Shown here one piece after another: positions 8,347 to 17,521 of a stretch of 64,000 bases of DNA. The DNA is taken from the NCBI GenBank assembly GCA_031411495.1, contig JANOBD010000151.1, positions 1-64,000 on the forward strand. The letters run 5' to 3'. The first letter of the stretch is position 1, and every line of letters starts with the position of its first letter. Origin of the DNA: JANOBD01 sp031411495. GTDB lineage: Bacteria > Planctomycetota > Phycisphaerae > Tepidisphaerales > Tepidisphaeraceae. The translations under genes and the position numbers were made by a program. Under the pieces are notes generated by a model. It saw only the letters and a program-made list of their open reading frames with translations, ran no database searches and was not told the origin of the DNA.

Positions 8347-9231
8347 ATGCACTTTCGCACATTCGCCTTCATCGCGCTCGCGTTCGCCATGACCTCCGTT
8401 GCTCGCGGAGCTGTCTGGTCATCGCCGGACGGTAACGTCTCGGTCACCATTCCGTCGGATGGCAGCTTTGTGGTGGTTCCCAATCCTCCGGCCCCGGCAA
8501 TCGTTCTTTGGCAGTTGTCCGATGGAACGCGCGTCTTCATCGCGAAGGCTGACAATCCGCAAAACATACCTCTCGAAAAGGCGGGACTCGAAGAGGGAAC
8601 GCTCAATCAAGTCCCTGGGACGCTGATCAGTTCCGTTGAGACGTCTCTGAAAGGCGTCCCGGTCTTTACCATCGCCGTTCGCGGCAACATCCAAGGGCAT
8701 TCGATTTACGCGATGCAGAAGATCGCCGCGTTCGACAGCGTCGTCTACAAGCTGATGGTCGGAGGTCCGGTAGATTGCACCTCCGATCCACGGATCGTTC
8801 CGGTGTTTGATTCATTTACGATTCTCAGCGCAAATCCGCGAGTTCCGGCCGCACCGAAATCCAGCAATCCCTTCAGCCACGAGCGGTCGGTTGGAATCGC
8901 TCAAATCGGTTGGACTGTTCTCTTCATTGCGTTGATTGTGGTAGTGATCCGAAAGGTCATCTCATCAGGACCCAAGCCGATGGCGACACCGGGCTGGGGC
9001 CTTGCGATCGACCAAGTTGGCGCCGCGTTGTTGATCGCTCGCGTCAATCCTGATTCGCCTGCGAGCAGAAGTGGCCTTTTGCCGGGCGACCGGATCTTGC
9101 GCATTAATGATATCGAAGTTGCGAATGCCCAGTCGCTCAGCAACCTGCTCGGGCAACAGGTGAATGGCCCAGCGGTCACCATCGCCATCGAACGCAACGG
9201 CATGCCCATGGATCTCGTGCTCAAAAGCTGA
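8347..9231 (+). CDS. Exported or membrane-anchored protein with C-terminal PDZ domain
   Basis: The 294-residue protein starts with a signal peptide ending in SVARGA (residue 22). A 150-residue extracytoplasmic region of unknown type follows. One hydrophobic segment (IGWTVLFIALIVVVI, about residues 184-202) precedes a C-terminal PDZ domain from about residue 216, which carries LLIARVNPDSPASRSGLLPGDRI split here as LLIARVNPDSPASRSG and LLPGDRILRINDIEV. PDZ domains of this sort bind C-terminal peptides or gate proteases, but no protease domain is present. It lies just upstream of argS in the same direction. Confidence 0.7.
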   Translation: MHFRTFAFIALAFAMTSVARGAVWSSPDGNVSVTIPSDGSFVVVPNPPAPAIVLWQLSDGTRVFIAKADNPQNIPLEKAGLEEGTLNQVPGTLISSVETSLKGVPVFTIAVRGNIQGHSIYAMQKIAAFDSVVYKLMVGGPVDCTSDPRIVPVFDSFTILSANPRVPAAPKSSNPFSHERSVGIAQIGWTVLFIALIVVVIRKVISSGPKPMATPGWGLAIDQVGAALLIARVNPDSPASRSGLLPGDRILRINDIEVANAQSLSNLLGQQVNGPAVTIAIERNGMPMDLVLKS

Positions 9232-9333
9232 ATCGACCCGGTCGGCCGCACACATTCCGTCTCCTGCGGCCCGTGCACGTCGTTGTGGAATCGTTATCAT
9301 GTCCGATTCGATTTTGAGAAAGCGGACAGAGAT

Positions 9334-11343
9334 ATGCCTTCGATTACCGACCAGTTGGATGCCGCGTTTCGGAAAGCGATCCGGGACGCATTTGAACTCG
9401 ATGCCGATCCGTTGATCTCGGCGAGCGCGAACCCGCAGTTCGGCGACTACCAGTCGAACGCGGCCATGGGACTCGCCAAAAAGGTCGCCGAGAAGACCGG
9501 CGCGAAGACCAACCCGCGCCAGATCGCCGAGGCGATTCTTGCAAAGCTCGACCTCGGCGAACTCGCGAGCGAGACGCCGAACATTGCCGGGCCGGGATTC
9601 ATCAACATCCGACTCAACACCGGCTGGCTGGTGAACGAACTCAACCGCGCGCTCGCGGACCAGCGCCTGAATGTCCCGCTTGCTGCCCACCCGCAGACCG
9701 TCGTCGTCGACTACAGCGCCCCCAATGTCGCGAAGGAAATGCACGTTGGCCACCTGCGGACCACCGTTATCGGCGACACGTTCGTCCGCGTGCTGGAGTT
9801 TCTCGGCAACAAGGTCATCCGGCAGAATCACATCGGCGACTGGGGCACGCAGTTCGGCCGGGTCATGCTCGGGCTCTGGTACGACGCGGTGGCGACACAC
9901 AAGCACGAAGAAGCGAAGCTCGCCGACTGGATCGCGCGGGCTCTGCCACTCGTAAAAGGCCCGGACGACGAATCGGCGGACGCCAGGCGGGTGCGATTCG
10001 CGGCACAGGATGCAATCCTCGACGCGATCGTGCCATGGCATCAGGCCGCGATCGATGAGGATCCGAATGGCACAGGCATCTTCGAGCCGTACATCGAATC
10101 ATCGTTCCCAAACCTCAAGCGCCTCGACGTGCTTTACACGTTCGCCTCCGCCGTCACCGCATTCGAGTCGGCCAAGAGCCGGATCATCAAGCACCCGACG
10201 CACGGCGAAAAATCGCTGAAGGAACTCGCCAGCTTTTTCGCGACGTTCGTTCAGAAGCAAAACCTCGACGAGAACCGCCAGGAAGGCGTCGCGTGGCACA
10301 AGAGCATCGAGTCGACGCTCGCCACCTGCCAGGCGATCTACGACAAACTTGGCGTGAAGCTCACGCCCGCGGATGCATACGGGGAGAGCAAATACAACGA
10401 CGCGCTGCCCGGCGTGGTTTCCGAATTGCTCGCGGCCGGGATCGCGCAGATGTCGGATGGCGCGGCCGTCGTCTTCGTCGAAGGGTACGAAGCGCCGCTC
10501 ATCATCCGGAAATCCAACGGCGGCTACAGCTACGGCACGACCGACCTCGCGGCCGTCCGCTATCGCGTCAACACGCTCAAGGCCGACCGCGTCATCTACG
10601 TCGTCGGCGCGACGCAGAGCCAGCACCTGCAGCAGGTCTTCGCGATCGGCAAGCGGGCCGGCTGGGATCGCCGCGACGCGGCGCACACGACCACCTTCGA
10701 ACACACGCCTTTCGGAAGCGTGCTCGGCGAGGATGGAAAACTCCTGCGCACGCGAGCGGGCGGAACGGTGAAGCTGGCGGAGTTGCTGGATGAGGCGGAA
10801 GATTGCGCTTTCGCGCTCGTCCACGAGAAGAGCGCCGACATGAGCCCCCCCTTCTCCACCGACCAGATGAAGCGGATTGCACGCGCGGTCGGCATCGGGG
10901 CGGTGAAGTACTTCGACCTTCTGCGCGACCGGATCGGCGACTATAAGTTCAGCTTCAAGGCCATGCTCTCGCTCGACGGAAACACGGCGCCTTATCTACA
11001 ATATGCACACGCGCGCGTCTGCTCTATCTTCCGAAAAGCCGGCGTGATGCGCGGCTCCACGGCCGTGAGTGCCCTGGCCGATCCGAATGAAATCTCGCTG
11101 GCAAAAGTGCTATTGAAATTCGAGACGACCGTGAACAGCGTCGCCGTCGAATTGAAACCTCATTTTCTTTGCACTTACCTCTACGAACTGGCCGGCGCGT
11201 TCAGCACGTTCTATGCGAGTTGTCCGGTGATCCAGAGTGAGGAACCACTACGAAGCTCGCGCCTCGCCCTCTGCGATCTCACCGCGCGGACAATCGCGCA
11301 GGGACTGGATCTGCTTGGAATCGAGCATCCGGAACAGATGTAG
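9334..11343 (+). CDS. argS: Arginyl-tRNA synthetase
   Basis: This 669-residue class I synthetase charges tRNA-Arg. The N-terminal Add-1 tRNA-binding domain (ASANPQFGDYQSNAAM) is followed by the catalytic domain with the HIGH-type signature HVGH at residues 137-140. RQNHIGDWGTQFG follows, then the GGYSYGTTDLAA block. As in many ArgRS enzymes a canonical KMSKS is replaced by a GKLLRTRAGGTVKL loop. The C-terminal DALR anticodon-binding domain ends LDLLGIEHPEQM. The ATG at 9334 fits the usual family start; an in-frame TTG further upstream is not needed. A 30-bp palindrome with a T-run follows and probably terminates transcription. Confidence 0.96.
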   Translation: MPSITDQLDAAFRKAIRDAFELDADPLISASANPQFGDYQSNAAMGLAKKVAEKTGAKTNPRQIAEAILAKLDLGELASETPNIAGPGFINIRLNTGWLVNELNRALADQRLNVPLAAHPQTVVVDYSAPNVAKEMHVGHLRTTVIGDTFVRVLEFLGNKVIRQNHIGDWGTQFGRVMLGLWYDAVATHKHEEAKLADWIARALPLVKGPDDESADARRVRFAAQDAILDAIVPWHQAAIDEDPNGTGIFEPYIESSFPNLKRLDVLYTFASAVTAFESAKSRIIKHPTHGEKSLKELASFFATFVQKQNLDENRQEGVAWHKSIESTLATCQAIYDKLGVKLTPADAYGESKYNDALPGVVSELLAAGIAQMSDGAAVVFVEGYEAPLIIRKSNGGYSYGTTDLAAVRYRVNTLKADRVIYVVGATQSQHLQQVFAIGKRAGWDRRDAAHTTTFEHTPFGSVLGEDGKLLRTRAGGTVKLAELLDEAEDCAFALVHEKSADMSPPFSTDQMKRIARAVGIGAVKYFDLLRDRIGDYKFSFKAMLSLDGNTAPYLQYAHARVCSIFRKAGVMRGSTAVSALADPNEISLAKVLLKFETTVNSVAVELKPHFLCTYLYELAGAFSTFYASCPVIQSEEPLRSSRLALCDLTARTIAQGLDLLGIEHPEQM

Positions 11344-11384
11344 AGATTCTCTCTGGTCCGACAATAGATTGTGATAGTCTTCCG

Positions 11385-11414
11385 AAAGCCCAGGGATGGC
11401 CATCCCTGGGCTTT
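11385..11414. repeat. Left 30-bp palindrome of RAYT cassette; terminator-like
   Basis: Perfect palindrome: AAAGCCCAGGGATGG and its reverse complement, followed by TTTT. It is identical to the copy at 11989-12018. It ends 14 nt before the transposase ATG and can also act as the argS terminator. Confidence 0.85.
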
Positions 11415-11428
11415 TTTGAGGAACTCAC

Positions 11429-11986
11429 ATGTCTTCCAAGCCTTGGAACGACTGGTATCACCTCACCGCGCACACCTACGGGACTTGGCTCTACGGAGAT
11501 CGGCGCGGATGGCGCACTCGACACCATCGGGAACATGTCGAAGGCGATTACCGACATCCGCCCGCACCGGGGACGTTCGAGGACAAGCTGGCTCAGTCGC
11601 GAAATTTGATGAAGCGCAGTCCGGTGTACGTTTCGGTTCCCGCCCGGATTCTGGTCGTCGGGGTTGTCGTCGAAAAGTTCCAGACGGACGGAATCGAGCT
11701 TCTCGCGGCATCAATGACTCGCGATCACCTGCATGTGCTGGTTCGCGTTCCTGACCATAATCCGCGCGAATGGATGGGTCGCGCCAAGAAGCATTCCTCT
11801 CACATCCTGCGCGAAAAGAATCTCAAGCCTGAAGGCTCACTCTGGGGAGTTCGCTGCAAAGTCGATCCGGTCAAAGATCGGTCACACCAGATCAACATCG
11901 TCGGATACATTCGCGACCATCGCGATGAGGGTGGCGCGACCTGGATCTTCACGAATCCGAAAGTCTTTGCGCCACGCGTGGAATAA
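11429..11986 (+). CDS. REP-associated tyrosine transposase (Y1/HUH family)
   Basis: The 185-residue protein is a single-domain HUH enzyme that would cut and join single-stranded DNA at hairpins. The metal-binding HxH is HLH at residues 100-102, in the context ASMTRDHLHVLVRV. The expected nucleophilic tyrosine is Y160 in INIVGYIRDH. The early strand NDWYHLTAHTYGTWLYGDRR matches RAYT-like proteins. All catalytic residues seem present, so it may be active. The stop codon lies two bases before the right palindrome, and the left palindrome ends 14 nt before the ATG, with GAGGAACTC as a possible ribosome site. The closest named family is the IS200-like Y1_Tnp domain. Confidence 0.8.
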   Translation: MSSKPWNDWYHLTAHTYGTWLYGDRRGWRTRHHREHVEGDYRHPPAPGTFEDKLAQSRNLMKRSPVYVSVPARILVVGVVVEKFQTDGIELLAASMTRDHLHVLVRVPDHNPREWMGRAKKHSSHILREKNLKPEGSLWGVRCKVDPVKDRSHQINIVGYIRDHRDEGGATWIFTNPKVFAPRVE

Positions 11987-11988
11987 AG

Positions 11989-12018
11989 AAAGCCCAGGGA
12001 TGGCCATCCCTGGGCTTT
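11989..12018. repeat. Right 30-bp palindrome of RAYT cassette
   Basis: Identical in all 30 bases to the left copy at 11385-11414. On the minus strand it is followed by a T-rich stretch, so it can also terminate the converging DUF4190 gene. Confidence 0.85.
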
Positions 12019-12046
12019 GATCTATCGTGACAATCGGAATGTTCGG

Positions 12047-12658
12047 TCACTTCGCGACTTGCAGCGCCGTGATCTTGTATTTGCCGTCCGTCTGCTTGCG
12101 CAGGCTGACGTCGAGGGATCGCGTCGCGCCGTTCTTGAACCTCATCGTGCCGGCAAAATCGATCTTGCCCGCGGAGAGGTCGATGTTGGTGTTCTTACCC
12201 GGGGTGAAGTCCTGGAACTCGCCGAGGGTCTTGAGATCGTCGACGATTCCCTGGATCTGATCCTTGGAAATCGCGGTCTGATCGACAAAGGTCATCGCCT
12301 TGTCGTAGTCACCCTTCGACGCCGAATCAGAGAAGCCGCTGACGGTTTCGATCGCGGGTTTGGCTTCCTTGTAGGCCATCACCGCGGCGAAACCGCCGCC
12401 GCCGAAGCACAAGCCGCCGCCGACCGTGCCGATCAAACCGAGTATCAATCCAGCGATCGCCATGCCGCGGCCTTTGACCGCGGGGTTCTTTGTCGCACTG
12501 ATGCCGATGATCCCCGTGATGATCGCGATGATCCCGGTCACCACGAGGCAGCCGAGGATGCCGAAGATCAGACTCGCGACGGCGGCCGCGCTGGTGCGCT
12601 GGGGCGGCATGCCGGTCGGCGGATACTGGGGCTGCGTGGGCGGCGGATATTGAGACAT
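12047..12658 (-). CDS. DUF4190-type membrane protein with proline-rich N-terminus
   Basis: The 203-residue protein opens with a cytosolic proline/tyrosine-rich tail (MSQYPPPTQPQYPPTGMPPQ). Two hydrophobic segments follow (about 24-55 and 68-95), with the NPAVKGRGMAIAGLILGLIG signature of DUF4190. A 100-residue soluble domain at the C-terminus (GKYKITALQV) resembles small lumazine-like DUF4864/DUF4878 folds. The start at 12658 has AAGGAGC at 4-5 nt. Function is unknown. Confidence 0.7.
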   Translation of the reverse strand: MSQYPPPTQPQYPPTGMPPQRTSAAAVASLIFGILGCLVVTGIIAIITGIIGISATKNPAVKGRGMAIAGLILGLIGTVGGGLCFGGGGFAAVMAYKEAKPAIETVSGFSDSASKGDYDKAMTFVDQTAISKDQIQGIVDDLKTLGEFQDFTPGKNTNIDLSAGKIDFAGTMRFKNGATRSLDVSLRKQTDGKYKITALQVAK

Positions 12659-12922
12659 GAATGCTCCTTCGAAGAATCGCGGATCCTGATTTCCGCTGGT
12701 GACATTGGCGTATCCGAAAGCAGGACTCTCGGTCACTTACAAAGGTCTACACTACGGATAATCGTTGGACCCGCCAGACTCGCCGTTCGTGTCGACAATT
12801 TCGGACCTCGCCGTTCTGTCACGAAAAATCATCTGAGAAAATGCGAGAAAGTTGCTTCGATGGATATCTATGCATAACTTCGCCCCTGGCTCCGATTGTG
12901 AGCCAAAAGGAATACGAACTAC

Positions 12923-13864
12923 ATGAAGTATATTGCACTTCTTTGTACCGCGGCGGTTCTGTCCGCATCGGCTATCGCATCTGCGGATAATGCGCCGCGC
13001 ACCGTCATCACCAAATCCGGCGAACGCGTCACCGGGTCGGTGATCAGTCGGAGCGAGAAGGAAATCGTGATCGACTCGGCCACGATGGGGACAGTCGCCG
13101 TCTCCGCGGCCAACGTCGACCAGGTCGTCGGGCCGGATGGAAAGGCCGAGCCATACACGCCCGTCGCCGATCCGGGCCTCTGGGGCACCGGCCTCCTCTC
13201 GGGCTGGAAGCGTTCGCTGGAAGCGGGCGTGAGCGGCGTCGAGGGAACGACCGACTCGGTCTCGCTCAACGCGATGTTCAACGCCAATGTCGATAACGAC
13301 GAGTACCTCGCCTCCTTCGGCGCCTGGTACTTCCTCACCAGCGACAACAACGGCACCAGCCGCAATCAGACCCGCGTCTTCGGGGACTACGGCAAGAAGA
13401 TTGACGGCGGTCCGTGGTTCATCTGGGGGCGCGGACAGTACGACAACGACTCGCTCGCCCTCTGGGAAAATCGCGTCAGCGGCTTTGCCGGCCCGGGCTA
13501 CGAGTTCATCAAGAAGGACACCTACGAACTCACCGGCCGAGCCGGCCTGGGTTACACGCACGAGTTCGGCGGCAACACCCCCGACGGTTACGACGACAGC
13601 CGCTTCGAAGCGCTGATCGGCGTGGACGGCAAATGGATCATCGACGCCAACCAGTCGCTGGTCTACAGCAGTTATTACTACCCGTCGCTTGAAAACTTCT
13701 CCTACGGCCGCGTCATCTCGACCATCGGCTATCTGGCCGACCTGTCGAAAAAGGACGGCCTGGCATTCCATGCCGGGATGGAGCACGATTACGACTTCAT
13801 CACGCCTGGCGACGATGACCACAACAACTGGAAATACTTCGCGAACATCGTGTTGAAGATGTAA
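12923..13864 (+). CDS. DUF481 outer-membrane protein (YdiY-like)
   Basis: This 313-residue exported protein has a signal peptide to about residue 22, then a short beta domain (VITKSGERVTGSVISRSEKE) of the kind seen before DUF481 barrels in planctomycetes. A DUF481 barrel follows: SWKRSLEAGVSGVEGTTDS-like start (GWKRSLEAGVSGVEG), paired strands such as YELTGRAGLGYTHEF, and the end NNWKYFANIVLKM. The family includes salt-induced E. coli YdiY. AAAGGA precedes the ATG, and a strong terminator follows at 13890. Confidence 0.8.
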   Translation: MKYIALLCTAAVLSASAIASADNAPRTVITKSGERVTGSVISRSEKEIVIDSATMGTVAVSAANVDQVVGPDGKAEPYTPVADPGLWGTGLLSGWKRSLEAGVSGVEGTTDSVSLNAMFNANVDNDEYLASFGAWYFLTSDNNGTSRNQTRVFGDYGKKIDGGPWFIWGRGQYDNDSLALWENRVSGFAGPGYEFIKKDTYELTGRAGLGYTHEFGGNTPDGYDDSRFEALIGVDGKWIIDANQSLVYSSYYYPSLENFSYGRVISTIGYLADLSKKDGLAFHAGMEHDYDFITPGDDDHNNWKYFANIVLKM

Positions 13865-13889
13865 AGAGTCCCGTTTGTGTTTGAAACCC

Positions 13890-13926
13890 GCGTCGTCGTG
13901 GTGGAAACAGCACGACGACGCTTTTG
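13890..13926 (+). terminator. Rho-independent terminator after the DUF481 gene
   Basis: An 11-bp stem, GCGTCGTCGTG (13890-13900) pairing with 13911-13921, is followed by TTTTG. It overlaps any upstream start for the next gene, supporting the later start at 14011. Confidence 0.8.
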
Positions 13927-14010
13927 CAGGACAATCTGACCGGTTCACCGAGCGCGTTCGACGATGGAGGCCCGAGCCTCTATGGTCTGCCAACCGATCG
14001 GTGTGTTGCC

Positions 14011-14916
14011 ATGCTCGAAAAATCATTCCTGGTTCAAAAATACGCGAAGCTGAAGTTCCCACAGTATTCGCTCATCGGCTACTCAATGGCCGGCGAAGAA
14101 ACGGTGATTCAGGTGCCCGAGCTGAACGTCTGCTTCGACGTCGGCCGCGCGCCCCAGTTCTGCCTCAGCAGCGATTACATGTGCATCAGCCACGGGCACA
14201 TGGATCACCTCGCCGGCATCGCGTACTACCTTTCCCAGAAACAATTCCAGGGAATGACGGGCGGCACGATCCTGCTGCCCGCCGAGATCGTCCCATCGGT
14301 CGAGCGCCTGCTCGCGGTGTGGCGGGAGATCGAGCGCCAACAGACGCCGTTCGTGCTCGTGCCCATGCAGCCGAACGAGTTCCACGAGATCCGCAAGGAC
14401 TTCGGCATCCGCGCGCTCGGCACGCATCACGGCGGCGCCTCACTCGGCTTTTCGCTCATCAGCATCCGCGAAAAACTCAAACCAGAATACGTCGGCCTTC
14501 CCGGCGAAGAACTCTCGCGCCTCCGCAAGGAAGGCGTGCAGATCCAGTATCGCGTCGAGGTGCCGCTGATCACCTATCTCGGCGACACCTCCGCCGGCCC
14601 GGTGTTCGAACATCCGGATGTGATCAACGCCGAAGTGCTCATCACCGAGTGCACCTTCTTCGACCCCGACCACAAGGCCCGCGCCAAGGCGGGCAAACAC
14701 CTGCACGTCGAGCAACTGGCGCGCATTCTCCCCCGCTTGAACAACAAGACGGTCGTCATCACCCACGTGTCGCGCCGCACCGGCGTCCGCCGGGCCCGGC
14801 AGATCCTGCGGAAAACCGTTCACGAAGAGTTGCTCGCGAACCTCGTCTTCCTCATGGATTTTGAGAACGCCCGGTCCGCCGGCGATATCGATGACACCAC
14901 GCCGCCGGCGCAATGA
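14011..14916 (+). CDS. Metallo-beta-lactamase fold hydrolase (RNase Z-like)
   Basis: The 301-residue product has the MBL zinc motif HGHMDH (about residues 54-59), preceded by the strand NVCFDVGRAPQFCLSSDYM. Further candidate ligands are in TYLGDTSAG (aspartate) and TVVITHVSRR (histidine). The layout resembles tRNase Z-type hydrolases but with an unusual long helical insert (EELSRLRKEGVQIQYRVEVP). No exosite arm typical of true RNase Z is obvious, so tRNA maturation is only a possibility. The start at 14011 was chosen because the earlier TTG at 13924 lies inside the upstream terminator. Confidence 0.75.
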   Translation: MLEKSFLVQKYAKLKFPQYSLIGYSMAGEETVIQVPELNVCFDVGRAPQFCLSSDYMCISHGHMDHLAGIAYYLSQKQFQGMTGGTILLPAEIVPSVERLLAVWREIERQQTPFVLVPMQPNEFHEIRKDFGIRALGTHHGGASLGFSLISIREKLKPEYVGLPGEELSRLRKEGVQIQYRVEVPLITYLGDTSAGPVFEHPDVINAEVLITECTFFDPDHKARAKAGKHLHVEQLARILPRLNNKTVVITHVSRRTGVRRARQILRKTVHEELLANLVFLMDFENARSAGDIDDTTPPAQ

Positions 14917-15016
14917 TCGATCGTCAGCGGCGTTTTCGCGTTTTGCGTGGGGAATGCTAACGTCCACAGCCTTTGATCCCGACTCGGAACCTCGATTTAG
15001 CCCGGAGAGAACCGCT

Positions 15017-17359
15017 TTGAGCCAGCCCGATGTACCTACCGCTACTTCCGTTGATTCGGCGACCGGCGACGTCCGCAAGCCGCCTTTCGATTTCGATGCG
15101 CTACCTTATGCGGCCGCCATCGTGTGGCTCGCGTGTGTCCTTCTGGCACTCGCGTGCAACGGCGGCTCGTTCCTCGGACGCGAATGGATCTGGACCGACA
15201 ACGCCCTGGTGGCGCAGAACCCGTTGATCGGCATGCTTAACGGTCTGCAGCGCGTCTGGTCGGACATGTTTCACCCCGACCGGTACGGCATCCCGCAGTT
15301 CTCGCCGCTCTCACAGACGATGTTTTTCTTCGAACGCGCCCTCTTCGGCCAGAATCCGGCCGGCTATCGCATCGTGAGCGCGGTCCTTCACGGCTCGTGC
15401 GCGGGCGTGCTCTACCTGTTGCTGCGCGGATTGAAACTGCGCGGCGCGCTCTTCGTCGCGTTGCTCTTCGTCGTCCACCCGGTGATGGTCGACTCGGTCT
15501 CGTTCCTCACCGAACGTCGCAACGTTCTCGGCGGCCTGTTCGGGCTGTCGGCGCTCTACATGCTGTTCCGCGCGGCCGGGGCGATCGCTCTGCCCGCCGG
15601 GAAAGTGAAGCTGCTGCCGGACGATCCGGCACGGCTCTACGCGATGGGAGCTGCGCTGCTCGTCGTTGGACTTTTCGCGCAGCCGGCGATCGCACCGCTG
15701 GGGCTGGTGGCGATGCTCGTCATCTGGGCACGACATGCGAAATCGCCGGCACCGCTCGCACTGATCGCGATCGGCGTCGCGGTGCTCGGCGCGGTTCTGC
15801 TTTCGGTCAGTTCGCGCGTCGAACTCGCCCACAGCGGCTACACACAGAAGCAGTGGGAACGCGCCCCGACGCCCGCCGGTGAGATCGCCGTCCGCACGCA
15901 GGTGGCCGGGCGCGCGGTCTTTTTCTATCTGCAGAAGTCACTCTTGCCGTTCCCGCTCGCGATGGACTACGGCCGCTGGATGACGCCGAACGATCTCGCC
16001 GAGTATCGCGAGGTCGCACCCGATGTGAGCAAGGATCGCTTCGCGACGCGCTCGCCGGACGTCGGCGCGGATCAATTCATCGCCTGGCTCTTCCCGCTGG
16101 CGGCGGTGGCGGTGCTCGTCGCGCTGGCGGCGTTATCGAAGCAAATCGGCCGCACGCCGATCGCGCTCGCGGCCAGTTTCGTGCTGCTGCTGGCGCCGTT
16201 TCTCGGCTTCATCGATCTCGGCTGGATGCAGGCGAGTTTTGTCTCGCATCGGGCGATGTACCTTGCGACGATCCCGATCCTCGTCGGACTCGTACTCGCG
16301 ATCACACCGCTGCTGTCGGACCCGAGCCAGCGGGTGAGCCTGATCGCTTCGCAGGCGATCGTCATGATTCTGATGATCCGGCTCGCGGTCGGCCTCTCGG
16401 CGCGCTATCAGTACAACCTGAGTTTCTGGCGTGAGTCGGACATTGCCGCCAATCCGCGGCAGAGCTTTTTGAACGTGCTCACCCGCACGCCCTGGTACTC
16501 GCGTTACCAAGCCGCGACCTGGCTGATCCAGTACCAGCCGTCTGAACTGGAGAAATCCCTTTCGGCGTACAACGACGTGCTCGAACGTGGCCGGCCGGGC
16601 AACTCCGAGGTGCTCGTCCAGCTCGGGCGCGTATTGACGGCCCTGCACCAGGATCAGGAGGCAATGAATCGCTTCGCGTTCGTGATGCAGAACGATCCGG
16701 ATTTCGGGCTGGCATTTCGATCCGCCGGCGACCTGATGAAGCGACAGGCGGACGCCGCGCCGACCAATCCTGCCCCCCGCATGGCCGCGCTCGAACTGTA
16801 CGACAAGGCCGCCAAAGCCGATCCGCTCGACGCAACGGCGCGCATCCTGCTCGCACAGACCGCATGGGAAGTGGCCAAGCGCCTGCCCAACGACAAGGTC
16901 GACGACATCAAGGCGCGAATGCAGCAGGCGGCCGAGGCATTCGACGCGGCGGATGAAATCCGTCCGTACGACGTCGGCCAGCTGATGGTCGAGGCGCGCA
17001 CGCTGATGGAAATGCAGCTCCTGCCTGCGGCCGCCAGCCGATTGACCGTCGCCCGCGCGGTCGAGCCGCAGAACCCGGAAGTGCTCCTGCTCATCGCCGA
17101 CCTCGCGAATCTCGGCGGGCAATGGAAAGGCGCGGAGTCGGCCTATCGCCACGTGCTGGAACTCGACGAGAAGTACGTCGAAGCGTACACCAACTACAGC
17201 GCGATGCTCGCCACGCAGGAGCGATTCGACGAGGCCCAGGAACTGCTCGACAAGGGCCTGAAACTCCTGCCGGACGATCCCAAACTGCTGGACGCGGTGA
17301 AGAAACTCAAGGAGTTCCGCGAGAAAGCCGCGACCCGCCCGGCAAGCACGCAGCCGTAA
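15017..17359 (+). CDS. Large polytopic membrane protein with C-terminal TPR repeats
   Basis: The roughly 780-residue protein has about ten hydrophobic segments in its first two thirds. The loop ALVAQNPLIGMLNGLQRVWS, FSPLSQTMFFFERALFG and VHPVMVDSVSFLTERRNVLG resemble the GT-C/O-mannosyltransferase-like TMTC proteins of planctomycetes. From about residue 530 it turns into tetratricopeptide repeats (EVLVQLGRVLTALHQDQEAM; YVEAYTNYSAMLATQERFDE). The TTG at 15017 has GGAGAG at good spacing; an ATG at 14954 is an alternative start. It may glycosylate or scaffold surface proteins; this is inference from the family. Confidence 0.7.
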   Translation: MSQPDVPTATSVDSATGDVRKPPFDFDALPYAAAIVWLACVLLALACNGGSFLGREWIWTDNALVAQNPLIGMLNGLQRVWSDMFHPDRYGIPQFSPLSQTMFFFERALFGQNPAGYRIVSAVLHGSCAGVLYLLLRGLKLRGALFVALLFVVHPVMVDSVSFLTERRNVLGGLFGLSALYMLFRAAGAIALPAGKVKLLPDDPARLYAMGAALLVVGLFAQPAIAPLGLVAMLVIWARHAKSPAPLALIAIGVAVLGAVLLSVSSRVELAHSGYTQKQWERAPTPAGEIAVRTQVAGRAVFFYLQKSLLPFPLAMDYGRWMTPNDLAEYREVAPDVSKDRFATRSPDVGADQFIAWLFPLAAVAVLVALAALSKQIGRTPIALAASFVLLLAPFLGFIDLGWMQASFVSHRAMYLATIPILVGLVLAITPLLSDPSQRVSLIASQAIVMILMIRLAVGLSARYQYNLSFWRESDIAANPRQSFLNVLTRTPWYSRYQAATWLIQYQPSELEKSLSAYNDVLERGRPGNSEVLVQLGRVLTALHQDQEAMNRFAFVMQNDPDFGLAFRSAGDLMKRQADAAPTNPAPRMAALELYDKAAKADPLDATARILLAQTAWEVAKRLPNDKVDDIKARMQQAAEAFDAADEIRPYDVGQLMVEARTLMEMQLLPAAASRLTVARAVEPQNPEVLLLIADLANLGGQWKGAESAYRHVLELDEKYVEAYTNYSAMLATQERFDEAQELLDKGLKLLPDDPKLLDAVKKLKEFREKAATRPASTQP

Positions 17360-17375
17360 GAGTCAGTTAGATTTG

Positions 17376-17455
17376 CCTGGAGGGCGGTCGTCCTCGATCG
17401 CCGTGTGCGGATGCTCCGTCACCACTCCAGCGGATGAGAACATCCGCCCTCCAGG
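17376..17455. repeat. Inverted repeat between TPR and ABC genes
   Basis: CCTGGAGGGCGG at 17376-17387 is exactly inverted at 17444-17455, with a 56-nt loop. It may be a decayed REP pair or an mRNA hairpin; there is no T-run. Confidence 0.5.
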
Positions 17456-17521
17456 GATGAGATTGTTAAGCTCGCGTTGCCGGCGTGCGAAGATGTCGTC
17501 GGCACCTATAATCCCCGGCCG

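Larger units (their letters stand above)
11385..12018 (+). mobile_element. Compact RAYT transposase cassette bounded by identical palindromes
   Basis: A 634-bp unit: palindrome, 14-nt gap, intact HUH transposase gene, 2-nt gap, palindrome. Identical 30-bp palindromes at both ends match the arrangement of REP-associated tyrosine transposases with their REP hairpins. It is inserted between convergent genes argS and the DUF4190 gene. Confidence 0.65.
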
